Counted from the first letter of the stretch, positions 6,519 to 12,905 are shown. The stretch is 15,970 nt of DNA from JBARRO01 sp049644265 (GCA_049644265.1 JBARRO010000072.1:1-15970), one strand, 5' to 3'. The notes: generated by a model not told the origin, from the sequence alone. Translations and numbers: made by a program.

Positions 6519-6819
6519 ACCCCGTGAGATAATTTTTTATGCGATTCTTGAGGTAACGCTTTCCCCATGCCGACTTTAAGTACTTTTCTCTTTTTGTTGC
6601 GTCTTGTTGATTCAAGCAGCCCTCCCAATATACAAGCACAAAAGGGGCTCTGTTTCGTGTTGAACTAACTTTTCCGGCATTGTGAAGTGCGATTCTGTTT
6701 TGAAGGTTTTGGGTGTAACCCGTATAGAAGAATTTGTCTTTTAATGACTGTAGCAAATAGACGTAGTAATAACTGTTCATTGTGATTCCTATTCTAAATG
6801 AAATATCTCACGGGGTGAA
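6516..6819 (-). mobile_element. GIY-YIG nuclease element 2 with terminal inverted repeats
   Basis: Perfect 13-bp inverted repeats ACCCCGTGAGATA (6519-6531) and TATCTCACGGGGT (6804-6816) enclose one GIY-YIG ORF. The outer bases TTTA/TTCA extend the pairing with the same single mismatch as in element 1. Relative to element 1, the second inverted-repeat base changed from T to C on one side and from A to G on the other, so symmetry is kept. It splits the integrase inside the integron-specific LPxALxRKxP...WQYVFP region. Confidence 0.8.
6517..6780 (-). CDS. GIY-YIG family nuclease (element 2)
   Basis: 87 residues with the same layout as the first copy: YVYLL, YTGYT, LQNRIALHN, YWEGCLNQQDA, REKYLKSAWGKRY and a terminal NYLTG encoded by the inverted repeat. 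AGGA lies about 7 bp before the ATG. Differences from copy 1 cluster in the first five residues and in the variable region at about 37-52, while motif residues are kept. Both copies are intact, so both may be functional, and the divergence argues against a very recent tandem duplication. Stand-alone small GIY-YIG proteins of this type are common in bacteria, mostly without assigned function. Confidence 0.9.
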   Translation of the reverse strand: MNSYYYVYLLQSLKDKFFYTGYTQNLQNRIALHNAGKVSSTRNRAPFVLVYWEGCLNQQDATKREKYLKSAWGKRYLKNRIKNYLTG

Positions 6820-7438
6820 GGGCATCCGGAAGGTCGACCGCTCCGAATCCCTCGGCGAGGTCCTCATCGTGCTGAAGCTTGATTTTTGCGAGGTGATTCT
6901 TCAGTGCTTGTTTGAGTCGTTGTGGGAGGAGCGTAACCCGGTCCTTCTCTCCTTTGCCGCTTCGGACGTGGATGAGGTTCGCATCGAAATCGATGTCCTT
7001 GACCCGGAGGCGGAGGGCCTCCATAAGTCTGAGCCCCGAGCCATAAAGCAATCCGACAATCAGTTTATTCACGCCCGAAAGATGTGTGAAGATTTTCGCA
7101 ATCTCTTGACGGGAGAGGACAACAGGAAGTTTCTTGGGGCGATCCGCTCTGACAATAGAACCAAAGCTGTTCAGCTTTTTCTTCAGAACATGTTTATAGA
7201 GGAAGACGATTGCATTGAGGGCGATGTTCTGGGTTGACGCGGAGACTTTGCGATCCGTCGCCAGGTGGGACAGATAGTCTCGGATTTCCTTTTCCGCCAT
7301 CAATTGCGGATGCTTCTTATTGTGGAACAGGATGAATTTTCGAATCCAGTACACATAAGCATCTTCAGTTCGTTTGCTCATGTGTCGGACTTGCGTTTCC
7401 ATCCGAACTGAATCAAGGAGTTTGGGATTTTGAGACAT
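6794..7438 (-). pseudogene. intI: integron integrase, N-terminal fragment
   Basis: 214 residues ending PVRYFI, where the last residues come from the inverted repeat of element 2. Residues about 15-90 form the SAM-like core-binding domain (RHMSKRTEDAYVYWIRKFI, HLATDRKVSASTQNIAL). The catalytic domain begins with LYGSGLRLMEALRLRVKDIDF, with box I Arg at R137, followed by HVRSGKGEKDR. EGFGAVDLPDALH is the start of the integron-integrase-specific insert. Adding the two downstream fragments gives a full-length IntI. The start has an excellent AAAGGAGG about 5 bp upstream. It is oriented opposite to the cassette array, as is normal for integrons. Lacking His, Arg and Tyr, this piece cannot recombine. 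Confidence 0.93.
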
Positions 7439-7448
7439 AGTTCCTCCT

Positions 7449-7478
7449 TTGAATGGTTGTGAAAGATGAGGATTTAAT
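7449..7478 (+). promoter_or_regulatory. possible cassette promoter Pc
   Basis: TTGAAT (7449-7454) and TTTAAT (7473-7478), separated by 18 bp, point toward the cassette array from just outside the integrase start. Position fits a Pc promoter; the match is only moderate. Confidence 0.3.
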
Positions 7479-7510
7479 TGGGGGGAAACGAGGGGGATGA
7501 GAACAAGAAT

Positions 7511-7538
7511 AATTTACAGGCAGAAATGAAAAAGTCAA
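7511..7538 (-). promoter_or_regulatory. possible integrase promoter Pint
   Basis: On the - strand TTGACT (7533-7538) and TAAATT (7511-7516) are 16 bp apart and lie about 75 bp upstream of the integrase ATG. No palindrome convincingly resembling a LexA box was seen. Confidence 0.35.
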
Positions 7539-7614
7539 CCGTCTATCTCAACTTTTTTCACGTTCTGCTGCAACCATCCGTCTATTCCTAGGTTAGGTGC
7601 GCGCGAAGGATCAA

Positions 7615-8352
7615 ATGCGACTAATCCTCTTCATGTCTTGTTTCTTGGCCAGCAGTTTGGTTATGGCGCAAAAGCACTTTGTTCCATTCGACTCTGAACA
7701 ATACCCTGATTCAGCTTTTTCCATTACTCGAACAATCTTTGAACACGGGGCAGTTCAAATTCAGATAATGCAGGTAAAACGCATAAATTCTCCATCTGCT
7801 AATCGCAAGCAATTCTACTATTGTCGAGCCTGGTTGAATGTTCTCAAGGACGGCAGGATGTTGGAACAAAGGTACTACGATGATATCAACCCTCTTGGGG
7901 GTGATTTCGGCCTATTCGTACCAAACGTTCCTCCGTCCCATGACTTCTTCGCGGTCGTTAAACATGGAGACTACAAAGGAACACTGATCTTAATTGACAC
8001 ACTGGGCCGGCTCAAGGAATATTATGGTGGAGAATACCTTGTCACGAAAGACGAGAGATACTTGTTCAGCGTATATTTCAGTGACGGCCGCGGACTCGAA
8101 GTCATCGATTTGTCAACAGGCAAATCAGTTTTTCGCAAAGAAACCTTCCCTTATGCAAATAAGTGGTACATCTCGGGCCAAACTTATTTTTTCACCTCTG
8201 AGAGTGTCCCTGATTCTGTCTTTGTTTGGGATTCCATCGGGTGCAGTTTCCAGGCACGAACGCTAACTCAAAACACAATGGCATCATCACACAATCTCGA
8301 AATGACCTTTTATCCATCAGGCGATTACAACGACTGTTCTTGCGACAAGTGA
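7615..8352 (+). CDS. cassette 1: exported hypothetical protein
   Basis: 245 residues from the ATG at 7615, preferred over an in-frame GTG at 7597 because AAGGA precedes it and the first residues form a signal peptide (LILFMSCFLASSLVMA, then Q). The mature part is a soluble, aromatic-rich protein. Segments such as GTLILIDTLGRLKEYYGGEY and YFSDGRGLEVIDLSTGK suggest repeated beta strands like WD40/beta-propeller blades, though I cannot assign a family. The stop is 9 bp before its attC, as expected for a gene cassette. Function unknown; probably periplasmic or outer-surface. Confidence 0.75.
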   Translation: MRLILFMSCFLASSLVMAQKHFVPFDSEQYPDSAFSITRTIFEHGAVQIQIMQVKRINSPSANRKQFYYCRAWLNVLKDGRMLEQRYYDDINPLGGDFGLFVPNVPPSHDFFAVVKHGDYKGTLILIDTLGRLKEYYGGEYLVTKDERYLFSVYFSDGRGLEVIDLSTGKSVFRKETFPYANKWYISGQTYFFTSESVPDSVFVWDSIGCSFQARTLTQNTMASSHNLEMTFYPSGDYNDCSCDK

Positions 8353-8361
8353 TGCGCGCGC

Positions 8362-8488
8362 ACCTAACACGTCGCTCAACCCGACGGAAGGAAGTTGGTG
8401 CAATGAGCAGCTCCAAAAGGAAATCACGATCAGGTTCAGTGGAAGCAATAACGTTATCAGCGCCGCAGGTTAGCTCCAACCGTTATGT
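8362..8488 (+). other. attC: attC site 1
   Basis: Starts with ACCTAAC (RYYYAAC) and ends with GTTATGT, 127 bp. L'' is GTCGCTCAACC and L' is GGTTAGCTCC. GCT-c-AACC pairs with GGTT-AGC, leaving one extrahelical base as in canonical attC folds. The bases before it (GCGCGCACCTAAC) are the reverse complement of the start of cassette 1, which confirms that both ends belong to one circular cassette. Confidence 0.92.
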
Positions 8489-8798
8489 GCCGCGGGCGGT
8501 GTCCTGGTGTGTTAATAAGGGTGGCGCGGTTTAGCGTTCGAAAAGCGGGAAACTTCAATTGCGATCAAGGGAATGAGTAGAGCTTTCGTTTCACCGCCCG
8601 CGGTCAGAATACTCAACCGGACGGTGCGAAAAAGACAGTTCAGTAGTTACGGAAAGATCGTGCGCGAGTTGAAGTTTCACATAACACGTCGCTCAAGCTG
8701 ACGCAAGAGAGTTGGGTGAAGAAGTCATTGCGATGGGAAAACTAATTTCGGACAGTACGTTAATAAAGTGTACAGCGGCGCAGCTTAGCTCCAACCGT
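8483..8798 (+). other. cassette 2: ORF-less integron cassette (316 bp)
   Basis: It lies between the crossover points of attC1 and attC2. No credible ORF is present. The interior has a perfect 12-bp inverted repeat, CCGCGGGCGGTG (8490-8501) and CACCGCCCGCGG (8592-8603). The right arm is followed by ACTCAACCGGACGG, which resembles the attC L'' region (GCTCAACCCGACGG). This suggests an internal attC relic. It is paralogous to cassette 3. Confidence 0.8.
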
Positions 8799-8804
8799 TA
8801 TGTG
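8679..8804 (+). other. attC: attC site 2
   Basis: 126 bp from ACATAAC to GTTATGT. L'' reads GCTCAAGCTG and L' reads CAGCTTAGC. Compared with attC1 both arms changed together (AACC/GGTT to AAGCTG/CAGCTT), keeping the stem with the same extrahelical C. This covariation is strong evidence for a selected attC fold. Confidence 0.92.
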
Positions 8805-9059
8805 CCGCGAGCGGTGTGCAGAGTTTAGAATTGGTAACGACGGCGGGTTCACACCGCTCGCGGTCAGTAATCTCAACCGTACAGTGCAAGAAAACTATTT
8901 TGGTAGTTAAGGAAAGGTCGAGCAAGAGTTGAAGTTTCACATAACACGTCGCTCAACCCGACGGAGGAAAGTTGGGTGCAATGAGCATTTCCAAAAGGAA
9001 GTCACGGACACGTTCCGTGCAACATTAAAGTTTTCAGCGCCGCGGGTTAGCTCCAACCG
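8799..9059 (+). other. cassette 3: ORF-less integron cassette (261 bp)
   Basis: It lies between the crossover points of attC2 and attC3 and has no credible ORF. Its interior has a perfect 14-bp inverted repeat, CCGCGAGCGGTGTG (8806-8819) and CACACCGCTCGCGG (8851-8864). It is the same structure as in cassette 2, with a compensatory G-C to A-T change and a shorter loop. The right arm is again followed by a CTCAACC attC-like segment. Confidence 0.8.
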
Positions 9060-9065
9060 TTATGC
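8939..9065 (+). other. attC: attC site 3
   Basis: 127 bp from ACATAAC to GTTATGC. L'' GCTCAACCCG pairs with CGGGTTAGC in L', a longer perfect arm than in attC1, again with one extrahelical base. The first ~25 bp are near-identical to those of attC1 and attC2. Confidence 0.92.
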
Positions 9066-9076
9066 GGGCACGCACC

Positions 9077-9757
9077 ATGCATAATCGACTTTCTACAATC
9101 ATCTTGTTGGTTGGGTTTCTGTTTACGGTTTCATGCAAACCCAAAGGAGAATCGAATCCGTCGTTGATTTCCGAAAATTCCCCCAATGATACGACAATGA
9201 CCTTCATCATTGAGGGACATTCAATCTCTGTGCAATCACATAAACCTTACGTCGATCTTGTAGAATTCCAGCGATTTCTTGACACGTCACCGATCAAATC
9301 ACTTCCTTTTGTTAAGACATGGCTCGCGGATGTTACCGGTGACGGCATAGACGACAGTTGTGTGACAGAAATTTCACTCGTCAACGGTTTACCGTTTGTT
9401 GAAAACTCAATCTATTCGCGCGGAATTTCCATCTGGCTGGACACACTCTCTCTTCGGACAGTCTCCGTCTCGACGACGATATGGGGTGACGACACTTCTT
9501 ATGTTCGACTTATGCCCTATTCAGGTCTTTTCACGGCAAGCAAGTACTTTGCCGACTTGGTGGGAGATTCGGTCGATGTCACGTCAGCAAATTTCAGCTA
9601 TTTCATCAGCGTACTCCATCCAAACCAGAAGAGCGAATTCATAAGACGTTATCACTCATTTCATGCACACTGGATTTGGTACCTTGATCTTTCTGATCCT
9701 GGCGGGATGATCTGGGACAAGACTCAAGGCAAGTTCATTCTCTATTGGGCAAGTTAG
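9077..9757 (+). CDS. cassette 4: hypothetical lipoprotein
   Basis: 226 residues from the ATG at 9077. An upstream in-frame ATG at 9062 lies inside the attC3 core and is less likely. The first 20 residues form a lipoprotein signal (RLSTIILLVGFLFTVSC) with the lipid-attachment Cys at position 20, so the protein should be membrane-anchored. A DVTGDGIDD segment looks like a calcium-binding FG-GAP/dockerin-type loop. The remainder is unassigned, with aromatic-rich HAHWIWYLDL near the C-terminus. No clear Shine-Dalgarno element is visible. The stop lies 7 bp before attC4. Function unknown. Confidence 0.75.
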   Translation: MHNRLSTIILLVGFLFTVSCKPKGESNPSLISENSPNDTTMTFIIEGHSISVQSHKPYVDLVEFQRFLDTSPIKSLPFVKTWLADVTGDGIDDSCVTEISLVNGLPFVENSIYSRGISIWLDTLSLRTVSVSTTIWGDDTSYVRLMPYSGLFTASKYFADLVGDSVDVTSANFSYFISVLHPNQKSEFIRRYHSFHAHWIWYLDLSDPGGMIWDKTQGKFILYWAS

Positions 9758-9764
9758 CGTGCCC

Positions 9765-9911
9765 GCATAACCCGTCGCTCAACCTGACGGAACTAAGCGA
9801 GTGCAACATTCCGCGCGCAGTGGATGAAACAACAATGAAAATAATGAGCCCGCGCGACGATAGTGCAAACTCAACGTGCACATCGCCGCAGGTTAGCTCC
9901 GACCGTTAGGC
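9765..9911 (+). other. attC: attC site 4
   Basis: 147 bp from GCATAAC to GTTAGGC. L'' GCTCAACCTG pairs with CAGGTTAGC in L'. The 15 bases GCGTGCCCGCATAAC ending in R'' are the exact reverse complement of the start of cassette 4 (GTTATGCGGGCACGC), confirming the cassette limits 9060-9905. Confidence 0.92.
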
Positions 9912-9935
9912 GGCAACACAACTCAAGAGAATTCC

Positions 9936-10490
9936 ATGGTTCGGTTCGCCATCATACTCTGCCTGGTCTTAGCTTCCATCACCATAAGTGTTGCTCAACG
10001 GCAGCACGATGTGTTCGTTGGATTTGAGGTTAATGAGAATGGCGAAAAATTTTGCCTGACATTAAGCTACTTTATAGCGAATTCACTTGAGGGGCGCATT
10101 GCCCTAAGGTGGCCGTTCTATGATCTCGCCGACTATTCTGCGGGCTTCAATCTTCATCCTTTCCCGAACACAAAAGAGCTCTTCTTCCCCATTTGCTTTG
10201 AACAAGTGCAACTGACCCATCATGTTGAATATGATTCTGTGATATTCACGACTTTTGCTCAACATGATTTTCAATGGTCAGTGCGAACAATAGCCATCGG
10301 CATGGGCGGATATATCCAAGATCGTTCTGCGAGATTCTTTGTTGTTGGTCAGGCTAGGTTTGGTCGCATCGTTTCTCGAGATGTGCTCCCAGCATCGCAT
10401 CTCGCTGTTCCATATTTCGACTATCACATGAAGCACAATTGGATTCAGCAGAACTCAATTGGCGTAAATTGGCCTCTTTCATCGCAATAG
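9936..10490 (+). CDS. cassette 5: exported hypothetical protein
   Basis: 184 residues with an N-terminal signal peptide (VRFAIILCLVLASITISVA, then Q). The rest shows short beta-strand-like stretches rich in aromatic residues (GRIALRWPFYDLADYSAGF, FFPICFEQVQL, ARFFVVGQARFGRI). This could fit a small beta-barrel or beta-sandwich, but I recognise no family. The cassette starts at 9906, and GTTAGGCGGCAACAC there is the exact reverse complement of the GTGTTGCCGCCTAAC at the start of attC5. Its attC is interrupted by an IS110-family element, so this cassette can no longer be excised normally. Function unknown. Confidence 0.7.
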   Translation: MVRFAIILCLVLASITISVAQRQHDVFVGFEVNENGEKFCLTLSYFIANSLEGRIALRWPFYDLADYSAGFNLHPFPNTKELFFPICFEQVQLTHHVEYDSVIFTTFAQHDFQWSVRTIAIGMGGYIQDRSARFFVVGQARFGRIVSRDVLPASHLAVPYFDYHMKHNWIQQNSIGVNWPLSSQ

Positions 10491-10559
10491 TAAGTGTTGC
10501 CGCCTAACACGTCGCTCCATTAGACTAGAGGAAGATAATTCACTGAAATAATCATAGAT

Positions 10560-10700
10560 CCGCAGCAGAGAAGGACCGATCAAGTCTAGAGTCGCTCAAG
10601 GCGAGACGAGCTTACAGGTTGAATGAGACACGGTCTTTCTGATGGAGAAGGCTAGAAAGTATTACCGTCGCAAAGACGAATCCAATGGAGAAAGCGTAGT
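10560..10700 (+). ncRNA. candidate bridge RNA in the IS110 left end
   Basis: Within the leader, GTCGCTCAAG (10591-10600) equals the restored target across the insertion point. AGCTT (10609-10613) complements the right target AAGCT. AGTATT (10658-10663) equals the right end of the element at 11773-11778. AATGGA (10684-10689) complements TCCATT at the left junction (10516-10521). The order is left target, right target, left donor, right donor, as in characterised IS110 bridge RNAs. The 10-base match is the strong part; the 5-6-base matches alone could be chance. RNA limits are guesses. Confidence 0.4.
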
Positions 10701-10737
10701 CCATCGCTCTGCGTGTGGCAATCTGATGGAGGGAAGG

Positions 10738-11763
10738 ATGAAGAAGGCAGATTTTGTGGTGGGTGGAGATGTTGGAGATAAAAACCTGTCGGTGGCAGCG
10801 ACCAAAGCAGCTGACGGATCCGGGCTTCTGGAGCGGTCGGTGAGCAACGAACTGGAGGGGTTTGAGGAACTCCGACGCTGGCTTTCTGAGCAGAAAATCA
10901 CGACGGACACTGCGGTGTTCTGTCTGGAAGCGACAGGAGTCTACGGAGAGGCATTGTGTTACTACCTGAGTTCACGGGGGTTCCAGGTAGCGGTAGAACC
11001 GCCGGTGAAGGTCAAGCGGGCCTTTGCGCAATCGGCGCACAAGAACGATACGGTGGATGCCAGGCAGATCGCAGAGTACGGACACCGGTTTTACGATGAA
11101 TTGTCGTGGTGGACACCGCCGGCAGCGGTCTTAGAGCAAGTCAGAGTGCTGTTGAGTGCCCGTGAACAATTTACGGGTCAGAAGATTGCGAATGTGAATG
11201 CTCTGAAAGCCCTCCAGCGTAAAACGATCACGACACGGATTGCGATCCAGGCTTACGAGCAGGCCATAGCAAGGCTGGCGGAGAACATCAAGGAAATCGA
11301 CCAGGAGATCAAGCGCTTGGTGAAAAAGGACGACAGTTTCCACCGGTTGATTGCGACGCTCACAAGCACACCAGGAATTGGGATGTTGTTGGCGGCCAAC
11401 CTGGTGGTACTGACGAACGGTTTCACGCGAACGGCCAATCATAAGGAACTGGCCTCCTATGCGGGGATCAGTCCGATTGAACACACCAGTGGCAGTTCGG
11501 TCTATCGAAGGCCTCGTTCACGGCGCTTTGGTCCAAGCCGGATGAGGAAGCTGCTATATCTGGCGGCCATGTCCGTGGCAACGCACAATCCGGAATTTCG
11601 GCGATACTACTTGAGGAAGGTGGCCGAGGGAAAGCCCAAGCGGCTGGTGCTCAACAATGTTGCGAACAAGCTCCTGAAAGTTGTTTGTGCACTTGTGCGA
11701 TCAGAATCGGCATACATCCCGAATTACAAGTCCGTCCAGCCAATGCTTCTCAAAACAGCTTGA
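10738..11763 (+). CDS. IS110-family transposase (DEDD recombinase)
   Basis: 341 residues from the ATG at 10738. GGAGGG lies just upstream and the family motif starts within 10 residues; the frame is open to 10642 but that part overlaps the putative bridge RNA. RuvC-like DEDD residues are D11 (GGDVGDKNL), E64 (CLEATGVYG), D104 and D107 (NDTVDARQIAEYG). A coiled-coil-like middle (about 165-205) precedes the C-terminal Tnp domain with TPGIGMLLAA (helix-hairpin-helix-like), SYAGISPIEHTSGSS and a probable serine nucleophile near S251. Length and motifs are complete, so it may be active. It is oriented with the cassettes. Confidence 0.93.
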   Translation: MKKADFVVGGDVGDKNLSVAATKAADGSGLLERSVSNELEGFEELRRWLSEQKITTDTAVFCLEATGVYGEALCYYLSSRGFQVAVEPPVKVKRAFAQSAHKNDTVDARQIAEYGHRFYDELSWWTPPAAVLEQVRVLLSAREQFTGQKIANVNALKALQRKTITTRIAIQAYEQAIARLAENIKEIDQEIKRLVKKDDSFHRLIATLTSTPGIGMLLAANLVVLTNGFTRTANHKELASYAGISPIEHTSGSSVYRRPRSRRFGPSRMRKLLYLAAMSVATHNPEFRRYYLRKVAEGKPKRLVLNNVANKLLKVVCALVRSESAYIPNYKSVQPMLLKTA

Positions 11764-11956
11764 CTTTGTCATAGTATTCAAGCTGACGGCGCCCCGCGCT
11801 GAGTTTTCAGTAAGGAGAAAGTACAGTCAAGGTTCAATGCCAGACGTAAAACAGGTTCTTGGATACAACACAGAAAACGTAAACGCAACCGCAGTCCAAA
11901 ACGGGCGCCGCAGGTAGCTCCAACCGTAAGGCAACCAAATCAGCGTTCACAAAACT

Positions 11957-12766
11957 ATGAAAAAAAACATTTTCTCGATCCTGTTCGTTTTTGCTTGTTT
12001 GGTTTCATTTCAGTGCAAACAAACGAATGAACCAGACGCCAAAAAAAATTTTGCCAGCAACATAACAGAGACAAGCGCTGAAGGACCATTCAGTTTCGTT
12101 GGAACTATTGACTTGGGTGATTGGGATCCAAGTTCCTATGGGCATTTAACACTTACGGAAGACTATTGGATTGGTTGGGCTTCAACTGACACAATAGGTG
12201 TCTCACCATTTTCAAGCAATTCAATACGTGTACATAATCTTTCTCAGTCTTCCTTATGGGTAAAAACAATAATATCCTTACCGTTCAAATGTTCTATTGA
12301 CAGCATTAATTTGAATTCTAAGCAAACTTCTACTGTTGATTTGACCATTGATACTAATCTCGTCGGGCAAGACACATTGATATTAGGGACTCTTTCGCTT
12401 GCTGTGGGAAACGATAAACCAATAAATTATGCCGTTTGTTGGGCGAAACCAAAATCAAATGGTGGCATCGTGGTAGAAAGATCCGATTCAAAAGACTGTT
12501 TGTTTCCTGCCTATCCGAATCCCGCGGATGGGTCCATCTCACTAAATTATTCCGTAAAAAAAGATCAAATGATTTTGCTTTATGTGTTAAACAGTGAATT
12601 ACAGCCAATCGACACATTGGTCAATGGTTTCAATAAGGCGGGAACTTATCAGTATACCTGGCTAACTACTTCGGACGAGCGTTCTAAGTTGACTTCGGGT
12701 ATCTATAGAATTGTATATCAATCTGATTCATACTCCCGATACGGAGACATATACTTCCAAAAATAG
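11957..12766 (+). CDS. cassette 6: exported protein with type IX secretion C-terminal sorting domain
   Basis: 269 residues. The N-terminus is a signal peptide (MKKNIFSILFVFACLVSFQC) ending in Cys at 20, possibly a lipoprotein, though the lipobox is poor. The middle (about 45-155) reads as beta-strands typical of an Ig-like or secreted sandwich domain. From about residue 183, AYPNPADGSISLNYSV and the following ILLYVLNSELQPIDTLVNG, AGTYQYTW, LTSGIYRIVY and YFQK match the Por/type IX sorting-domain pattern (YPNP, strand, V-x-N/D-x-x-G, TLV, G-x-Y, SGxY). This domain is found in the Bacteroidota/Chlorobi lineage. The gene is visibly more AT-rich than its neighbours, and no Shine-Dalgarno is seen. 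Cargo function unknown. Confidence 0.75.
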   Translation: MKKNIFSILFVFACLVSFQCKQTNEPDAKKNFASNITETSAEGPFSFVGTIDLGDWDPSSYGHLTLTEDYWIGWASTDTIGVSPFSSNSIRVHNLSQSSLWVKTIISLPFKCSIDSINLNSKQTSTVDLTIDTNLVGQDTLILGTLSLAVGNDKPINYAVCWAKPKSNGGIVVERSDSKDCLFPAYPNPADGSISLNYSVKKDQMILLYVLNSELQPIDTLVNGFNKAGTYQYTWLTTSDERSKLTSGIYRIVYQSDSYSRYGDIYFQK

Positions 12767-12779
12767 CGTCGGTTTGGTT

Positions 12780-12905
12780 GCCTAATCAGTCGCTCCCCGT
12801 CAATCCACTCTGTCCAACCACGATATGTGAATACGAAAAAGTTGATTCTGCTTGGATAAAGTAATTTGGCTAACGGGCTCGTCGTCGTAGCTCCAACCGT
12901 TAACC
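12780..12905 (+). other. attC: attC site 6, somewhat degenerate
   Basis: 126 bp from GCCTAAT to GTTAACC. GTCGCTC (L'') and TAGCTCCAACCGTTA (L'/R') match the other sites, but R'' ends in T rather than C, R' departs from GTTRRRY, and the L''/L' stem is weaker. GGTTGCCTAA before L'' mirrors the cassette 6 start (TAAGGCAACC) apart from one base. It is the last recognisable attC in the window. Confidence 0.8.

Larger units (their letters stand above)
7439..7598 (+). other. attI: integron attI region with crossover site GTTAGGT
   Basis: This 160-bp stretch lies between the integrase start and the first cassette. It ends in GTTAGGT (7592-7598), a full match to the GTTRRRY core where integrases cut after the G. 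The bases that follow, TTAGGTGCGCGCG, are the reverse complement of the start of the first cassette's attC, so the first cassette begins at 7593. Other attI elements (DR1/DR2) cannot be recognised because they are integrase-specific. Confidence 0.75.
10518..11779 (+). mobile_element. IS110-family insertion sequence in attC L''
   Basis: About 1262 bp between GTCGCTC on the left and AAGCTGACGG on the right. TC is shared at both junctions, so the ends are ambiguous by 2 bp. There are no terminal inverted repeats and no long target duplication, as is normal for IS110. The layout is ~220 bp of non-coding left end, a DEDD transposase and a very short right end (16 bp). This is the IS110-group layout rather than IS1111, where the long non-coding part is downstream. 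Confidence 0.8.
10502..11932 (+). other. attC: attC site 5, interrupted by an IS110-family element
   Basis: The left part, GCCTAAC plus ACGTCGCTC, is 10502-10517. The right part is 11780-11932, starting AAGCTGACGGCGCCC and ending GGGCGCCGCAGGTAGCTCCAAC, then GTAAGGC. Joined, the left half matches attC2 (GTCGCTCAAGCTGACG). GGCGCCC just after the insertion pairs with GGGCGCC in the right half, so the inserted sequence lies inside one ancestral ~169-bp attC. The R' box GTAAGGC departs by one base from GTTRRRY. Confidence 0.85.

Noticed and set aside
5966..6819. Group I introns or inteins with GIY-YIG endonucleases
   Set aside because: Only about 30 bp of each element is non-coding, too little for a ribozyme; the ORFs have their own start, ribosome-binding site and stop and are not fused in frame to the integrase.
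6782..7237. 151-residue + strand frame
   Set aside because: Antisense of the integrase N-terminal fragment; no start signal or domain.
8226..8534. 102-residue + strand frame across the end of cassette 1 and attC1
   Set aside because: It runs through the attC and into cassette 2, and overlaps cassette 1 in another frame with no coding features.
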